Below, in pieces: positions 1-5,808 of a stretch of DNA of 8,249 bases (the stretch's first letter is position 1; every line of letters starts with the position of its first letter). Location of the stretch: the NCBI GenBank assembly GCA_015487255.1, contig WFQA01000268.1:1-8249 (forward strand), given 5' to 3'. The position numbers and the translations under genes are program-made. The stretch comes from Paracoccaceae bacterium (GTDB lineage Bacteria > Pseudomonadota > Alphaproteobacteria > Rhodobacterales > Rhodobacteraceae). The notes beneath the pieces are model-generated. The model ran no database searches. It was given only the letters and a program-made list of their open reading frames with translations, and had not been told where the DNA came from.

Positions 1-1354
1 AATTGGTGGAGGAGTCAAAGCCGGCATTACGCAGCATTTCAACCAGAACCGGCACGATATCACTGTGGATACCTTCAAAGCCGGCAATGGTGCTGTCCAC
101 GGTTTCGCCGTCTTTCTCCCACATGCCGTCACCATTCAACGCGTATCCGGCCTCGATCATCAGCGCGGCACTTTCTTCTAGGCTAAATTTTCCAGGCTGA
201 TACTTTTCGATCAAAGCCTGAACACCATCAGACTCCATAAAATTCTGGATACCCGGATAGAGAGGAAATGGCACAATCGTGGCGATATCGGCACCATCAT
301 AGAGCACGTCGTTGATCTGCGGACGGTTCACCGCCAGGCTCACCGCGCGACGCACACGCACATCGGCAAACGGGCCACTTTCGGTATTCATCCAAAGCGC
401 ATTTGGCCACCAGTCCAGATAGCCATAAGGCGGTTCTGAGCCAGAATGTGTGGTGATATTCGGATTTTGCCGCAAGATGTTAGAGATCACCGCGCTGCGC
501 ATGTCCAGCGCCGAATCCATCTCGTTGTTCACCAGACGTTGTGCAACCGTATCCATGTTTTGCCCAACTTGCCCGCCAAGATTCACGATAATAACCCGCT
601 TTACTTCCGGCAGATCATTAAGGCCGGCCTCAACCGCCCACCAGTCTTCACGCAGGTTGAAAATCTTCTGGTTCTGGTTCCAGGCCACAAGATCATAAGG
701 GCCGGAATGGGGCATCTCCACACCACCGGCATATTCATTGACGTTTTCAACACCCTCAAAAGCATGGGCTGGCACAATCGCCATGCCACTGTCAAACTTC
801 ATGGTCAGCACATCAAATTTGAACCGGGGTGCCGGCAGCTTGAAGGTCAGGTCGACCGTCAGATCATCAACCATGGTGATGGTGTCGACAAAGGTGTTGA
901 AGGTAGAGTTAAAGCGCAACAGCTCATTGTTCATCTGGCCTTCCATGGAAAACACAACATCTTTTGCCGTCACCGGCACGCCGTCGCTCCATTTTGCCAT
1001 CGGGTTAAGCTTGATGCGCAGGGATGTGAAATCATCGCTGGTATATTCGATACTTTCAGCCAGCCAGGGGATATCCTCATCAGAGAAAATTCCATAATAC
1101 ATCAGCCCTTCCCACATAATGGAATTGCCTTCCGAACTGGAATAGCCCGGCACCGCCCAGGGGTTTGTCACCCCGATCGGCGATGTTATGCTCCAACCCA
1201 GCACCAAGGTGTTTTCCCGACCGACATCTTCCAGCGGTGAAGCGGGGCTGATTTCCACCGCCGCCGTCGCCTGTGCAAACGCGGCCGTGGAGCCAAGTGA
1301 CATCGCCACGCCCAAAACTGCGGCTGTAACGATCTTTAAGTTTATTCTCGCCAT
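1..1354 (-). CDS. ABC transporter substrate-binding protein, family 5 (partial, C-terminus outside window)
   Basis: Reading leftward from the ATG at 1354 gives an open frame of 451 codons with no stop before the window edge. The first 27 residues form a Sec signal peptide: basic start (MARINLK), hydrophobic core, then AFA before Gln28. There is no cysteine after the cleavage site, so the product should be a soluble periplasmic protein rather than a lipoprotein. Mature-region stretches such as LVLGWS, YSSSEGNSIMWEGL, KWSDGVPVTAKDVVFS and VRVRRAVSLAVNR are typical of the SBP_bac_5 family, which captures oligopeptides, opines or related solutes for an ABC importer. A GGGAGGG ribosome site lies about nine bases upstream of the start. 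Permease and ATPase genes would be expected further left. The exact ligand cannot be told. A long ORF on the opposite strand (446-1240) is its shadow. Confidence 0.9.
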   Translation of the reverse strand, partial: MARINLKIVTAAVLGVAMSLGSTAAFAQATAAVEISPASPLEDVGRENTLVLGWSITSPIGVTNPWAVPGYSSSEGNSIMWEGLMYYGIFSDEDIPWLAESIEYTSDDFTSLRIKLNPMAKWSDGVPVTAKDVVFSMEGQMNNELLRFNSTFNTFVDTITMVDDLTVDLTFKLPAPRFKFDVLTMKFDSGMAIVPAHAFEGVENVNEYAGGVEMPHSGPYDLVAWNQNQKIFNLREDWWAVEAGLNDLPEVKRVIIVNLGGQVGQNMDTVAQRLVNNEMDSALDMRSAVISNILRQNPNITTHSGSEPPYGYLDWWPNALWMNTESGPFADVRVRRAVSLAVNRPQINDVLYDGADIATIVPFPLYPGIQNFMESDGVQALIEKYQPGKFSLEESAALMIEAGYALNGDGMWEKDGETVDSTIAGFEGIHSDIVPVLVEMLRNAGFDSSTN

Positions 1355-1609
1355 CTAACTAAACCCTCCCATTAGGTTACATAAGTTTGCTTGAAGCCCC
1401 CTTTTGCGGCCATCTATTCACACAGGCCGTCAGGTGCTTATTTTGGTCTCATTAGTTATAGAATCACCCTGCCCCCAATGCGGCTCTCTGATGATCTCTC
1501 CTTCTTGGCGCCCTCCTATCTCCGCCCTTGCTTCGTGAAGCTGTTTTTTATGGCTGGATTTTGAAAGCCGGAATCTCTCGGCGCCCTCTTCCATGCCTGC
1601 ATATTACCT

Positions 1610-1623
1610 TGACATTAATGTCA
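1610..1623. promoter_or_regulatory. Perfect 14-bp palindrome, probable GntR operator
   Basis: TGACATTAATGTCA reads identically on both strands. It lies just downstream of the predicted start point of the leftward transporter promoter, a position where a bound dimer would block transcription. GntR-family regulators usually bind short palindromes of this size near their own gene and its target. The assignment to the adjacent GntR protein is inferred from position and symmetry only. Confidence 0.55.
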
Positions 1624-1634
1624 TATAATTAAGA

Positions 1635-1662
1635 CTTATAGGGCGTTAGCTATCGCAGTCAA
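1635..1662 (-). promoter_or_regulatory. Candidate sigma-70 promoter for the ABC transporter gene
   Basis: On the minus strand, TTGACT (1662-1657) and TATAAG (1640-1635) are separated by 16 bases, each matching five of six consensus positions. Transcription would start near 1628 and run leftward through the 14-bp palindrome into the transporter gene, with a leader of about 270 nt. Confidence 0.5.
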
Positions 1663-2076
1663 GCATAATTATTGAATAGTATAAGGGTAAAATCAATATC
1701 TCCACATGGCAAGTAACCGTTGTGTTAGCAATCCTATAAAGAATTTTGTCCAGTATTCCAACACCGACCAAGCCAAAAGATGCGCTTGAAAAGCGCCCCT
1801 GCGTCGATCATCAAACCCGTCAGACCAAAAGGACAACCCACCTCGGTCAGCCATTACCAATTATTTGCAACAAGCTGCACTCACATGTGTTGTGAGGGTT
1901 GGCCGTTTTTTGGTATGAACACTTTACATTGCTCTATTCCCCCAGCCTTTGCTCACGCCCATGTTGCTTTTTGCAAAGTATCCGCTAAGTTGAGCCACGG
2001 AAACGAGGCCTTAAACAACAACCACAGAGCGGGTTTTGGAACGGCCCTCCTCTGCCAAGAGGCAACAAGCGAGAGT

Positions 2077-2841
2077 GTGGATAGATTGGAGCAAGCAAAA
2101 GAAAAGCCAAGCTGGGTAAACAGGCAATCCACAATTCCGCTCTATCACCAACTATTCTTGAAGCTTCGGGACAGGTTGATCAGCGGCGAATGGAAACCGG
2201 GAGAAATTTTCCCGCGCGATGCGGATATTGTTGCTCATTATGCTGTCAGCAGAATAACCGTGCGCAAAGCCATGGATGGGCTGGTGAATGAGGGTCTGGT
2301 GGTGCGGTTTCGAGGAAAAGGCACATTTGTTGCCCATATTGCAGCCACAAAAACCAAAATTGCCAGCGACAACCGGCCCTCCTATTTCAAGACCATTCCC
2401 GGCAAATACCGGAGGGAGGTTCAAAAGGTTGCAAAAGTGGTGATTTCAAAACACACCGCTGACAAGCTGAACGTTCCTGATAACCATCTGGCATCCATGC
2501 TTAAAATGGTGCACTGGATAGACGAAATCCCGATTTGTTCGGAAGCTATTTTTGTAGATGATTTCAAGTGGCCGGATCTTTTTGAAACCAAAGATATCGA
2601 AACCAGGGATATTCGCGAGATTTACCGGCAAAACGGTATGGTTGTGACCAAAATTCAACAATCGGTTTCCGCTATCATCCCAGCGCCTGAAACAGCACAG
2701 CGCCTTGCGCTTGCACCCAACCAACCGGTATTGTTTATAAGCAGGGTTGGCTACGCAGAAAATGGCAGCCCACTGGATTTTCGATTGATCCATTGCCGAG
2801 GTGACCGCTTTGTGCTGGCCCAAGATATCTCAAGCCAATAA
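2077..2841 (+). CDS. GntR-family (HutC/UTRA subfamily) transcriptional regulator
   Basis: The protein has a winged-helix DNA-binding domain at about residues 18-85 (PLYHQLFLKLRDRLISGEW, then SRITVRKAMDGLVNEGLV and the wing RFRGKGTFV). A UTRA ligand-binding domain follows at about 115-250, ending in the usual pattern of YAENGSPLDFRLIHCRGDRFV. Family members are metabolite-responsive repressors, mostly of transport and catabolic genes. The usual 'LPSE' turn before the recognition helix reads FPRD here. No ATG fits. GTG 2077 (254 aa) or TTG 2086 (251 aa, GAGAG ten bases upstream) both give the normal family length, whereas the open frame back to 1780 does not look like protein. Divergence from the transporter gene suggests it regulates that gene; its inducer is unknown. 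Confidence 0.85.
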   Translation: MDRLEQAKEKPSWVNRQSTIPLYHQLFLKLRDRLISGEWKPGEIFPRDADIVAHYAVSRITVRKAMDGLVNEGLVVRFRGKGTFVAHIAATKTKIASDNRPSYFKTIPGKYRREVQKVAKVVISKHTADKLNVPDNHLASMLKMVHWIDEIPICSEAIFVDDFKWPDLFETKDIETRDIREIYRQNGMVVTKIQQSVSAIIPAPETAQRLALAPNQPVLFISRVGYAENGSPLDFRLIHCRGDRFVLAQDISSQ

Positions 2842-3099
2842 TATTAAGCCAATGGCCAGTTTTTCGCCTGCGCGCCCGAACCCGGCGGTCAAAAAGTCAA
2901 GAAAGCTTTGGGGTGAGTCGCTTTGCAAGGCCGACGGGAGGAGTATCCAGCCCATCATCTTAACAACTGGTCCTAATTTTCGCGACCACCTCTCTACAGC
3001 AAAATTGACAGCATATTATAATTCGCTTGAAATACACCCCTCGTTCCGGCACTTAATCGTCTGATATAGGCCTGGGCCATAGAAGGGCGCGCAATAAAA
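2842..3099. other. Intergenic region upstream of argB
   Basis: No gene is supported here; the open frame from 2801 overlaps the end of the GntR gene and lacks protein-like composition. A TTGACA at 3005-3010 with TGAAAT 17 bases further (3028-3033) is the best argB promoter candidate. It is weak in the -10 element. No clear terminator for the GntR gene was found. Confidence 0.4.
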
Positions 3100-3969
3100 A
3101 TGGAGAAATCATCCGCCATGAAAAGCGACTGGATCGCCACCGCCCGCACCCTGTCTGAAGCGCTGCCGTTTTTGCAGCGCTATGATGGCGCGACCGTGGT
3201 AATCAAATTTGGTGGCCACGCCATGGGTGACGAAGCCGCGATGGAGCGCTTTGCCCGTGATATCGTGCTGATGAAGCAAACCAATGTGCACCCGGTTATC
3301 GTGCATGGCGGCGGGCCGATGATCAACGAGATGCTCAAGCGGCTCGGGGTGGAATCGAGGTTTGTCAACGGCAAGCGGGTGACCGATGAAGCCACCATGG
3401 AAGTGGTAGAGATGGTGCTTTCCGGCGCGGTCAACAAGCGGATTGTGGCGGCAATCAATGCGCAGGGCGGCAAGGCGGTGGGGCTTTCGGGTAAGGATGC
3501 CAGGCTGATCACCTGCGAGCCGGCCGATGCGGCACTTGGGCTGGTCGGCAAACCGGTCGCGGTGGACCCGGCGGTGATCAAATCTTTCCAAGGCACGGAT
3601 TTCATACCGGTTGTCGCCCCCATCGGCGCGGGCAACAACGGCGAGACCTATAACATCAACGGAGACACCGCCGCCGGTGCCATTGCCGCCGCGCTCAACG
3701 CTGACCGATTGCTGCTGCTCACCGACGTGGCGGGGGTCAAGGATGCCGAAGGTGATGTGGTCACCGAGCTGACCCCGGAAACTGTGCGCCGCCTCACCAA
3801 AGAGGGCATCATCGCCGGTGGCATGATTCCAAAAACCGAAACTGCACTGGCAGCAATTGAAGACGGGGTGCGGGCGGTGGTCATCCTTGATGGCCGGGCA
3901 CCCCATGCCTGTTTGCTCGAGCTGTTCACCCCGCATGGAGCGGGCAGCATCATCCGCAGTGCCGGGTAA
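3100..3969 (+). CDS. argB: Acetylglutamate kinase
   Basis: ArgB phosphorylates N-acetyl-L-glutamate with ATP, the second step of arginine biosynthesis, in the cytoplasm. Amino-acid-kinase signatures are all present: the phosphate-binding Lys36 in VVIKFGGHAMG, the glycine loop HGGGP (69-73), the acetylglutamate-binding NINGDTAAGAIA segment (185-196), LLTDVAGV (206-213) and the C-terminal GGMIPK lysine (240-245). An N-terminal helix of about 25 residues (WIATARTLSEALPFLQRYDG) precedes the core, as in arginine-inhibited hexameric enzymes, so feedback inhibition is likely. The 289-aa length is normal. The start may be ATG 3100, or ATG 3118, which has GGAGAA ten bases upstream; the difference is six residues. 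It appears to stand alone here, between a regulator gene and the phage end. Opposite-strand ORFs are shadows. Confidence 0.97.
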   Translation: MEKSSAMKSDWIATARTLSEALPFLQRYDGATVVIKFGGHAMGDEAAMERFARDIVLMKQTNVHPVIVHGGGPMINEMLKRLGVESRFVNGKRVTDEATMEVVEMVLSGAVNKRIVAAINAQGGKAVGLSGKDARLITCEPADAALGLVGKPVAVDPAVIKSFQGTDFIPVVAPIGAGNNGETYNINGDTAAGAIAAALNADRLLLLTDVAGVKDAEGDVVTELTPETVRRLTKEGIIAGGMIPKTETALAAIEDGVRAVVILDGRAPHACLLELFTPHGAGSIIRSAG

Positions 3970-4026
3970 TGTCAGGCACTGGCCGCAAAGACCGCCGAGC
4001 GCAGCAAGGCCATGGCCCAAACGTAT

Positions 4027-4060
4027 AGCTTGCCTTTGTGCAGCAAAGGCAGGCTTTACG
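4027..4060 (+). terminator. Hairpin terminator downstream of argB
   Basis: AGCTTGCCTTTG (4027-4038) can pair with CAAAGGCAGGCT (4044-4055) around a five-base loop, giving a 12-bp stem with one G-T pair. The following CTTTACG is only a short T run, so it is either a weak intrinsic terminator or a 3'-end stabilising hairpin. Confidence 0.55.
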
Positions 4061-4093
4061 GAGGGTCATCTGCCGCTGGGAGTTGTGGTGTTT

Positions 4094-4098
4094 TCCGA
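4094..4098 (+). repeat. Candidate 5-bp target-site duplication (TCCGA)
   Basis: The five bases just outside the proposed phage terminus match the Mu target pattern N-Y-S-R-N. If the border is right, the same TCCGA should follow the right end of the prophage, which lies outside the window. Confidence 0.3.
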
Positions 4099-4103
4099 TG
4101 TAG

Positions 4104-4154
4104 GGAGTAGTTGGATACTGGAGTAGGCGGGATTTGGTGGGATTTGGTGGGATT
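4104..4154 (+). repeat. Short direct repeats at the phage left end
   Basis: GGAGTAG occurs at 4104-4110 and again at 4120-4126. It is followed directly by a tandem repeat of GGGATTTGGT (4129-4138 and 4139-4148) with a partial third copy, GGGATT, to 4154. They lie within about 55 bases of the proposed terminus, where a MuA-type transposase would bind. Confidence 0.6.
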
Positions 4155-4160
4155 GTCTGG

Positions 4161-4279
4161 TTTGGGGCAATAAAAAAAGGGGTTTTGATGTCGTGGGTGT
4201 GCCTTGGCGGGGCATACTTGGGATCTGGAGCAAAATGGGGTTTTTAGGGTTTGTTAACTGTTTTGGGGTAAAAAATGGG
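4161..4279 (+). repeat. Three related G-run / A-tract motifs, possible transposase end sites
   Basis: TTTGGGGCAATAAAAAAAGG (4161-4180), GGAGCAAAATGGGG (4227-4240) and TTTTGGGGTAAAAAATGGG (4261-4279) share the pattern of a G run, an A tract and another G run in the same orientation. Mu's left end carries three transposase sites (L1-L3) spread over a similar distance. The copies are imperfect and the sequence is of low complexity, so this is suggestive only. Confidence 0.35.
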
Positions 4280-4306
4280 CGCAGGCTTAGACAGACCTGA
4301 GATGGC

Positions 4307-4331
4307 TCTTAGAGGTTCTTAAAAACTCTTA
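4307..4331 (+). repeat. TCTTA repeated three times at exact 10-bp spacing
   Basis: TCTTA occurs at 4307-4311, 4317-4321 and 4327-4331, so all copies face the same side of the helix. The flanks of the outer copies also match (CTCTTAG at 4306-4312 and 4326-4332). They lie just beyond the repressor stop codon, between the gene and the phage end. Confidence 0.5.
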
Positions 4332-4357
4332 GGCTCGGGATTTGGGGTTAACCCAGA

Positions 4358-4882
4358 TCAGGCGCGGCGTTTGTCTTCTGATGTTTCAGGCTCGGGTTCC
4401 GGGGGCTTGATGGTCGGTGCCAGAATGCCGATGGCCATGGTGATGGCGCGGGCGCGATCCTCGGAATCTTCCCACTTGATGATCTCTTTATATATGTCGG
4501 CGGCTTTGTGGTAGAGGCTGTCTGGTGGCGGGTTATGCCCGGCGAAAAGATACACATCCTCCAATAAAACAACGATTCTTTTCATCCAGTCGTAATTATC
4601 GGGTGGCTCGACGCCTGCGGCGAAGGTGTCTGATCTGGGCAGATCGGCGTTGATGCCGAAGGCGATCCAGTCCAGCGGGGTGTTGGTGGCTTGGGCGAGG
4701 CGCGCCATGGCTTCTATGGACGGCACAGAGCGGCCATCTACCCATGTTTGGTAGGTTCCCTTAGCCACGCCAGCGGCCTTTGCCGCCTCAGCACGATTTT
4801 TGAACTGCTGTTCCAAAACCCGCAATCGATGGGAAAGATTGCTTCGGAACGACGGCAATTCTACGCTCTTTGGCTTATTCAT
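4358..4882 (-). CDS. CI-like phage repressor (HTH_3 / XRE family), lysogeny repressor of the Mu-like phage
   Basis: This 174-aa protein has a lambda-repressor-type helix-turn-helix at about residues 18-76 (NRAEAAKAAGV, then the probable recognition helix AKGTYQTWVDGR, then PSIEAMARLAQATNTPLDWIAFG). The C-terminal part is helical with a proline/glutamate-rich tail (PPEPEPETSEDKRRA) and shows no LexA-type peptidase, so induction would not be by RecA-driven self-cleavage. Its place, leftward and facing ner, is that of the Mu repressor gene c, but its HTH is CI-like. The AGGAA ribosome site (4891-4895) is eight bases from the ATG. An operator-like inverted-repeat arm overlaps the start codon, suggesting self-regulation. 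Its N-terminal half is nearly duplicated in the gene at 5386. Confidence 0.85.
   Translation of the reverse strand: MNKPKSVELPSFRSNLSHRLRVLEQQFKNRAEAAKAAGVAKGTYQTWVDGRSVPSIEAMARLAQATNTPLDWIAFGINADLPRSDTFAAGVEPPDNYDWMKRIVVLLEDVYLFAGHNPPPDSLYHKAADIYKEIIKWEDSEDRARAITMAIGILAPTIKPPEPEPETSEDKRRA
4776..4825 (-). repeat. 50-bp inverted repeat, left arm (within repressor gene)
   Basis: Read on the minus strand, these 50 bases match 5428-5477 on the plus strand at 47 of 50 positions, the three differences all being transitions. The two arms face each other across about 600 bases containing the operators, early promoter and ner. Weaker similarity continues through the rest of the HTH coding region. Confidence 0.9.
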
Positions 4883-4992
4883 TGCCGTCGTTCCTATAAC
4901 ATATTGTATTGCAATAGTAATTCACGATACCACCACATGTTTAACAAAAATAACGACGGCAATACAATATTGTATTGACCGCATTACTATTG
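4881..4992. promoter_or_regulatory. Operator cluster between repressor and ner (nested inverted repeats)
   Basis: Three elements occur in the same order twice. ATTGCCGTCGTT (4881-4892) has its reverse complement at 4952-4963. ATATTGTATTG (4901-4911) recurs directly at 4967-4977, inside the perfect 18-bp palindrome CAATACAATATTGTATTG (4960-4977). CAATAGTAAT (4912-4921) has its reverse complement at 4983-4992. A further palindrome, TATTGCAATA, lies at 4907-4916. The recurring half-site is TATTG/CAATA. The elements cover the repressor start codon and ribosome site at one end and the early promoter at the other, as expected for binding by the repressor and Ner. Confidence 0.8.
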
Positions 4993-5003
4993 TCGTCTAT
5001 ATT
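4975..5003 (+). promoter_or_regulatory. Early promoter (Pe-like) driving ner and the transposition operon
   Basis: TTGACC (4975-4980) and TATATT (4998-5003) are separated by exactly 17 bases, five of six matches each. Transcription should start near 5010, leaving a leader of about 77 nt before ner. The -35 box overlaps the 18-bp palindrome and the spacer contains the ATTACTATTG arm, so a bound repressor would exclude RNA polymerase. Confidence 0.75.
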
Positions 5004-5029
5004 CGCTCATATCAGCAGCGAACATTGCG

Positions 5030-5055
5030 AAAAAAATCCGGTCTTGCAGGACCGG
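5030..5055 (-). terminator. Leftward intrinsic terminator inside the ner leader
   Basis: CCGGTC (5038-5043) pairs with GACCGG (5050-5055) around a six-base loop. Read leftward, the hairpin is followed by one A and then seven T (the A run at 5030-5036 on the plus strand), which is a textbook Rho-independent terminator. Read rightward there is no T run, so the early transcript would simply carry the hairpin in its leader. It would stop any leftward transcript before the operators and repressor gene. Confidence 0.7.
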
Positions 5056-5086
5056 GGCGAAACAGGAAAAAGCGGGAGACGCAACC

Positions 5087-5383
5087 ATGAAAACCGAGAA
5101 CTGGAGCCGGGGCAAGATACGATACCACCTTGAACAAAAGGGGTATGCGACTTTGACCGAGATAGACGAGAAATTCGGCCTATCCGTTTCGACTGCCTCT
5201 GACGCGATCCGCTACCCCAAACCGAAGGGGGAAGCGGCGATTGCCAAGATCATCGGGGTGCACCCGATGGCGATTTGGCCGCGCCGTTACGATGCCCATG
5301 GTGAGCGCCTGAAGCCTCAACCTGTTGCCTCTTATAGCGCACCTCGGGTGGTTGGCAAACGTCTAAAAAACGAGGCGGCTTGA
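5087..5383 (+). CDS. ner: Ner-like early regulator (Nlp/HTH_35 family)
   Basis: The 98-aa product matches the Ner/Nlp/SfsB pattern. It has an N-terminal W..GKIRYHLEQKGYATLTEI, a helix-turn-helix at about residues 24-45 (DEKFGLSVSTASDAIRYPKP), then the family hallmark GEAAIAKIIGVHPMAIWPRRYDAHGERL. In Mu, Ner binds the operator region early after infection and turns down repressor and early transcription. The first gene of the rightward transcript, facing the repressor, fits that role. GGGAGA (5074-5079) is seven bases before the ATG. The product is longer than Mu Ner by a basic C-terminal extension (PQPVASYSAPRVVGKRLKNEAA region), whose role is unknown. The stop codon is two bases before the next gene's ATG. 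Confidence 0.88.
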   Translation: MKTENWSRGKIRYHLEQKGYATLTEIDEKFGLSVSTASDAIRYPKPKGEAAIAKIIGVHPMAIWPRRYDAHGERLKPQPVASYSAPRVVGKRLKNEAA

Positions 5384-5385
5384 AT

Positions 5386-5808
5386 ATGGAAAATATAGAT
5401 GAATTTCGGGTGTATCTTGCGCGGCGTTTGCGGGTTTTGGAACAACAGTTCAAAAACCGCGCTGAGGCGGCAAAGGCAGCAGGCGTGGTCACAAAAACCT
5501 ATCAGACATGGGTGTCTGGTCGCTCTATTCCGTCCATAAAGGCCATGGCCAATTTGGCCAAGGCGACAGGGGTATCACTGGACTGGATTGCTTATGGTGA
5601 AGGGCAAGGGCCGAGCGGGATTTCTGTTGATGAATGCACTGATTTGAAGATTGCGGAGCTGCGGAGCTGGGCCTTGGTGCCGCTGCACGAGCTGGACCTT
5701 TCGGCGCTGTATCGGGCGATGGAGGGCGAGGTGATGCAGCTGAGCTTTATGCTGGGGCAGAGCTATGAGCGGGCGGTGCGGATGCAGGAGGGGCGCGATC
5801 ATGGGTGA
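5386..5808 (+). CDS. Second CI-like HTH protein, paralog of the phage repressor
   Basis: In this 140-aa protein, residues 14-34 are identical to residues 19-39 of the repressor encoded at 4358-4882, and the similarity continues to LDWIAYG at about residue 71. The predicted recognition segments differ (GVVTKTYQTWVSGR here, GVAKGTYQTWVDGR there), so operator preference may differ. The remaining half is unrelated: a helical tail (ELRSWALVPLHELDLSALYRAMEGEV) that could mediate oligomerisation. The ATG at 5386 with GAGG ten bases upstream is preferred over TTG 5380. It may act as a Cro-like antagonist, a second-tier regulator or an anti-repressor forming mixed dimers; these are guesses. Its nucleotide sequence forms an inverted repeat with the repressor gene. 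Confidence 0.82.
   Translation: MENIDEFRVYLARRLRVLEQQFKNRAEAAKAAGVVTKTYQTWVSGRSIPSIKAMANLAKATGVSLDWIAYGEGQGPSGISVDECTDLKIAELRSWALVPLHELDLSALYRAMEGEVMQLSFMLGQSYERAVRMQEGRDHG
5428..5477 (+). repeat. 50-bp inverted repeat, right arm (within the repressor paralog)
   Basis: This is the partner of 4776-4825 and encodes the same HTH segment in both genes (LRVLEQQFKN then RAEAAKA). Conservation at the DNA level, including third codon positions, points to recent duplication or gene conversion rather than protein-level constraint alone. Confidence 0.9.

Larger units (their letters stand above)
1355..2076. other. Long divergent intergenic region (transporter / GntR regulator)
   Basis: No convincing gene is seen in these 722 bases. 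The stretch is clearly more AT-rich than the flanking genes around 1600-1750. It contains a leftward promoter candidate and a perfect palindrome, listed separately. The GntR reading frame is open back to 1780, but the residues encoded before about 2077 are cysteine- and histidine-rich and unlike any regulator N-terminus, so they are treated as untranslated. The leader of the transporter transcript would be about 270 nt. No riboswitch or tRNA fold was recognised. Confidence 0.6.
3970..4357. other. Gene-free stretch spanning the host / Mu-like phage junction
   Basis: Nothing in these 388 bases looks coding. The first part belongs to the argB 3' end with its hairpin. From about 4100 the plus strand turns strongly G-rich, like the phage genes to the right. 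The probable phage left terminus and its repeats are listed separately. Confidence 0.6.

Noticed and set aside
446..1240. 264-aa plus-strand ORF opposite the transporter gene
   Set aside because: It lies wholly antisense to a frame with signal peptide and SBP_bac_5 motifs, and has shadow-type composition rich in His, Ile and Arg.
1609..1629. TTGACA followed by TATAAT as a rightward promoter
   Set aside because: The spacer is only nine bases, far too short; the TTGACA is part of the palindrome. A similar pair at 3005-3022 has only six bases.
1780..2076. Open frame extending the GntR gene by about 100 codons upstream
   Set aside because: The residues are Cys/His-rich, unlike any GntR N-terminus, and the domain begins about 18 residues after GTG 2077, the normal distance.
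2842..2880. Possible terminator after the GntR gene (GCC/GGC before a T run)
   Set aside because: The stem would be only three to four base pairs.
3109..4020. 303-aa minus-strand ORF opposite argB
   Set aside because: It is antisense to argB, whose catalytic motifs are complete; the long open frame follows from the high GC codon usage.
4345..4354. GGGTTAACCC palindrome just beyond the repressor stop
   Set aside because: It has no loop or T run, so it is not a terminator, and a single 10-bp palindrome is not strong evidence for a site.
4883..4945. Leftward promoter for the repressor
   Set aside because: Hexamers such as TACAAT or TTGTTA are present but no pair with a usable spacer matches well, so no position is claimed.
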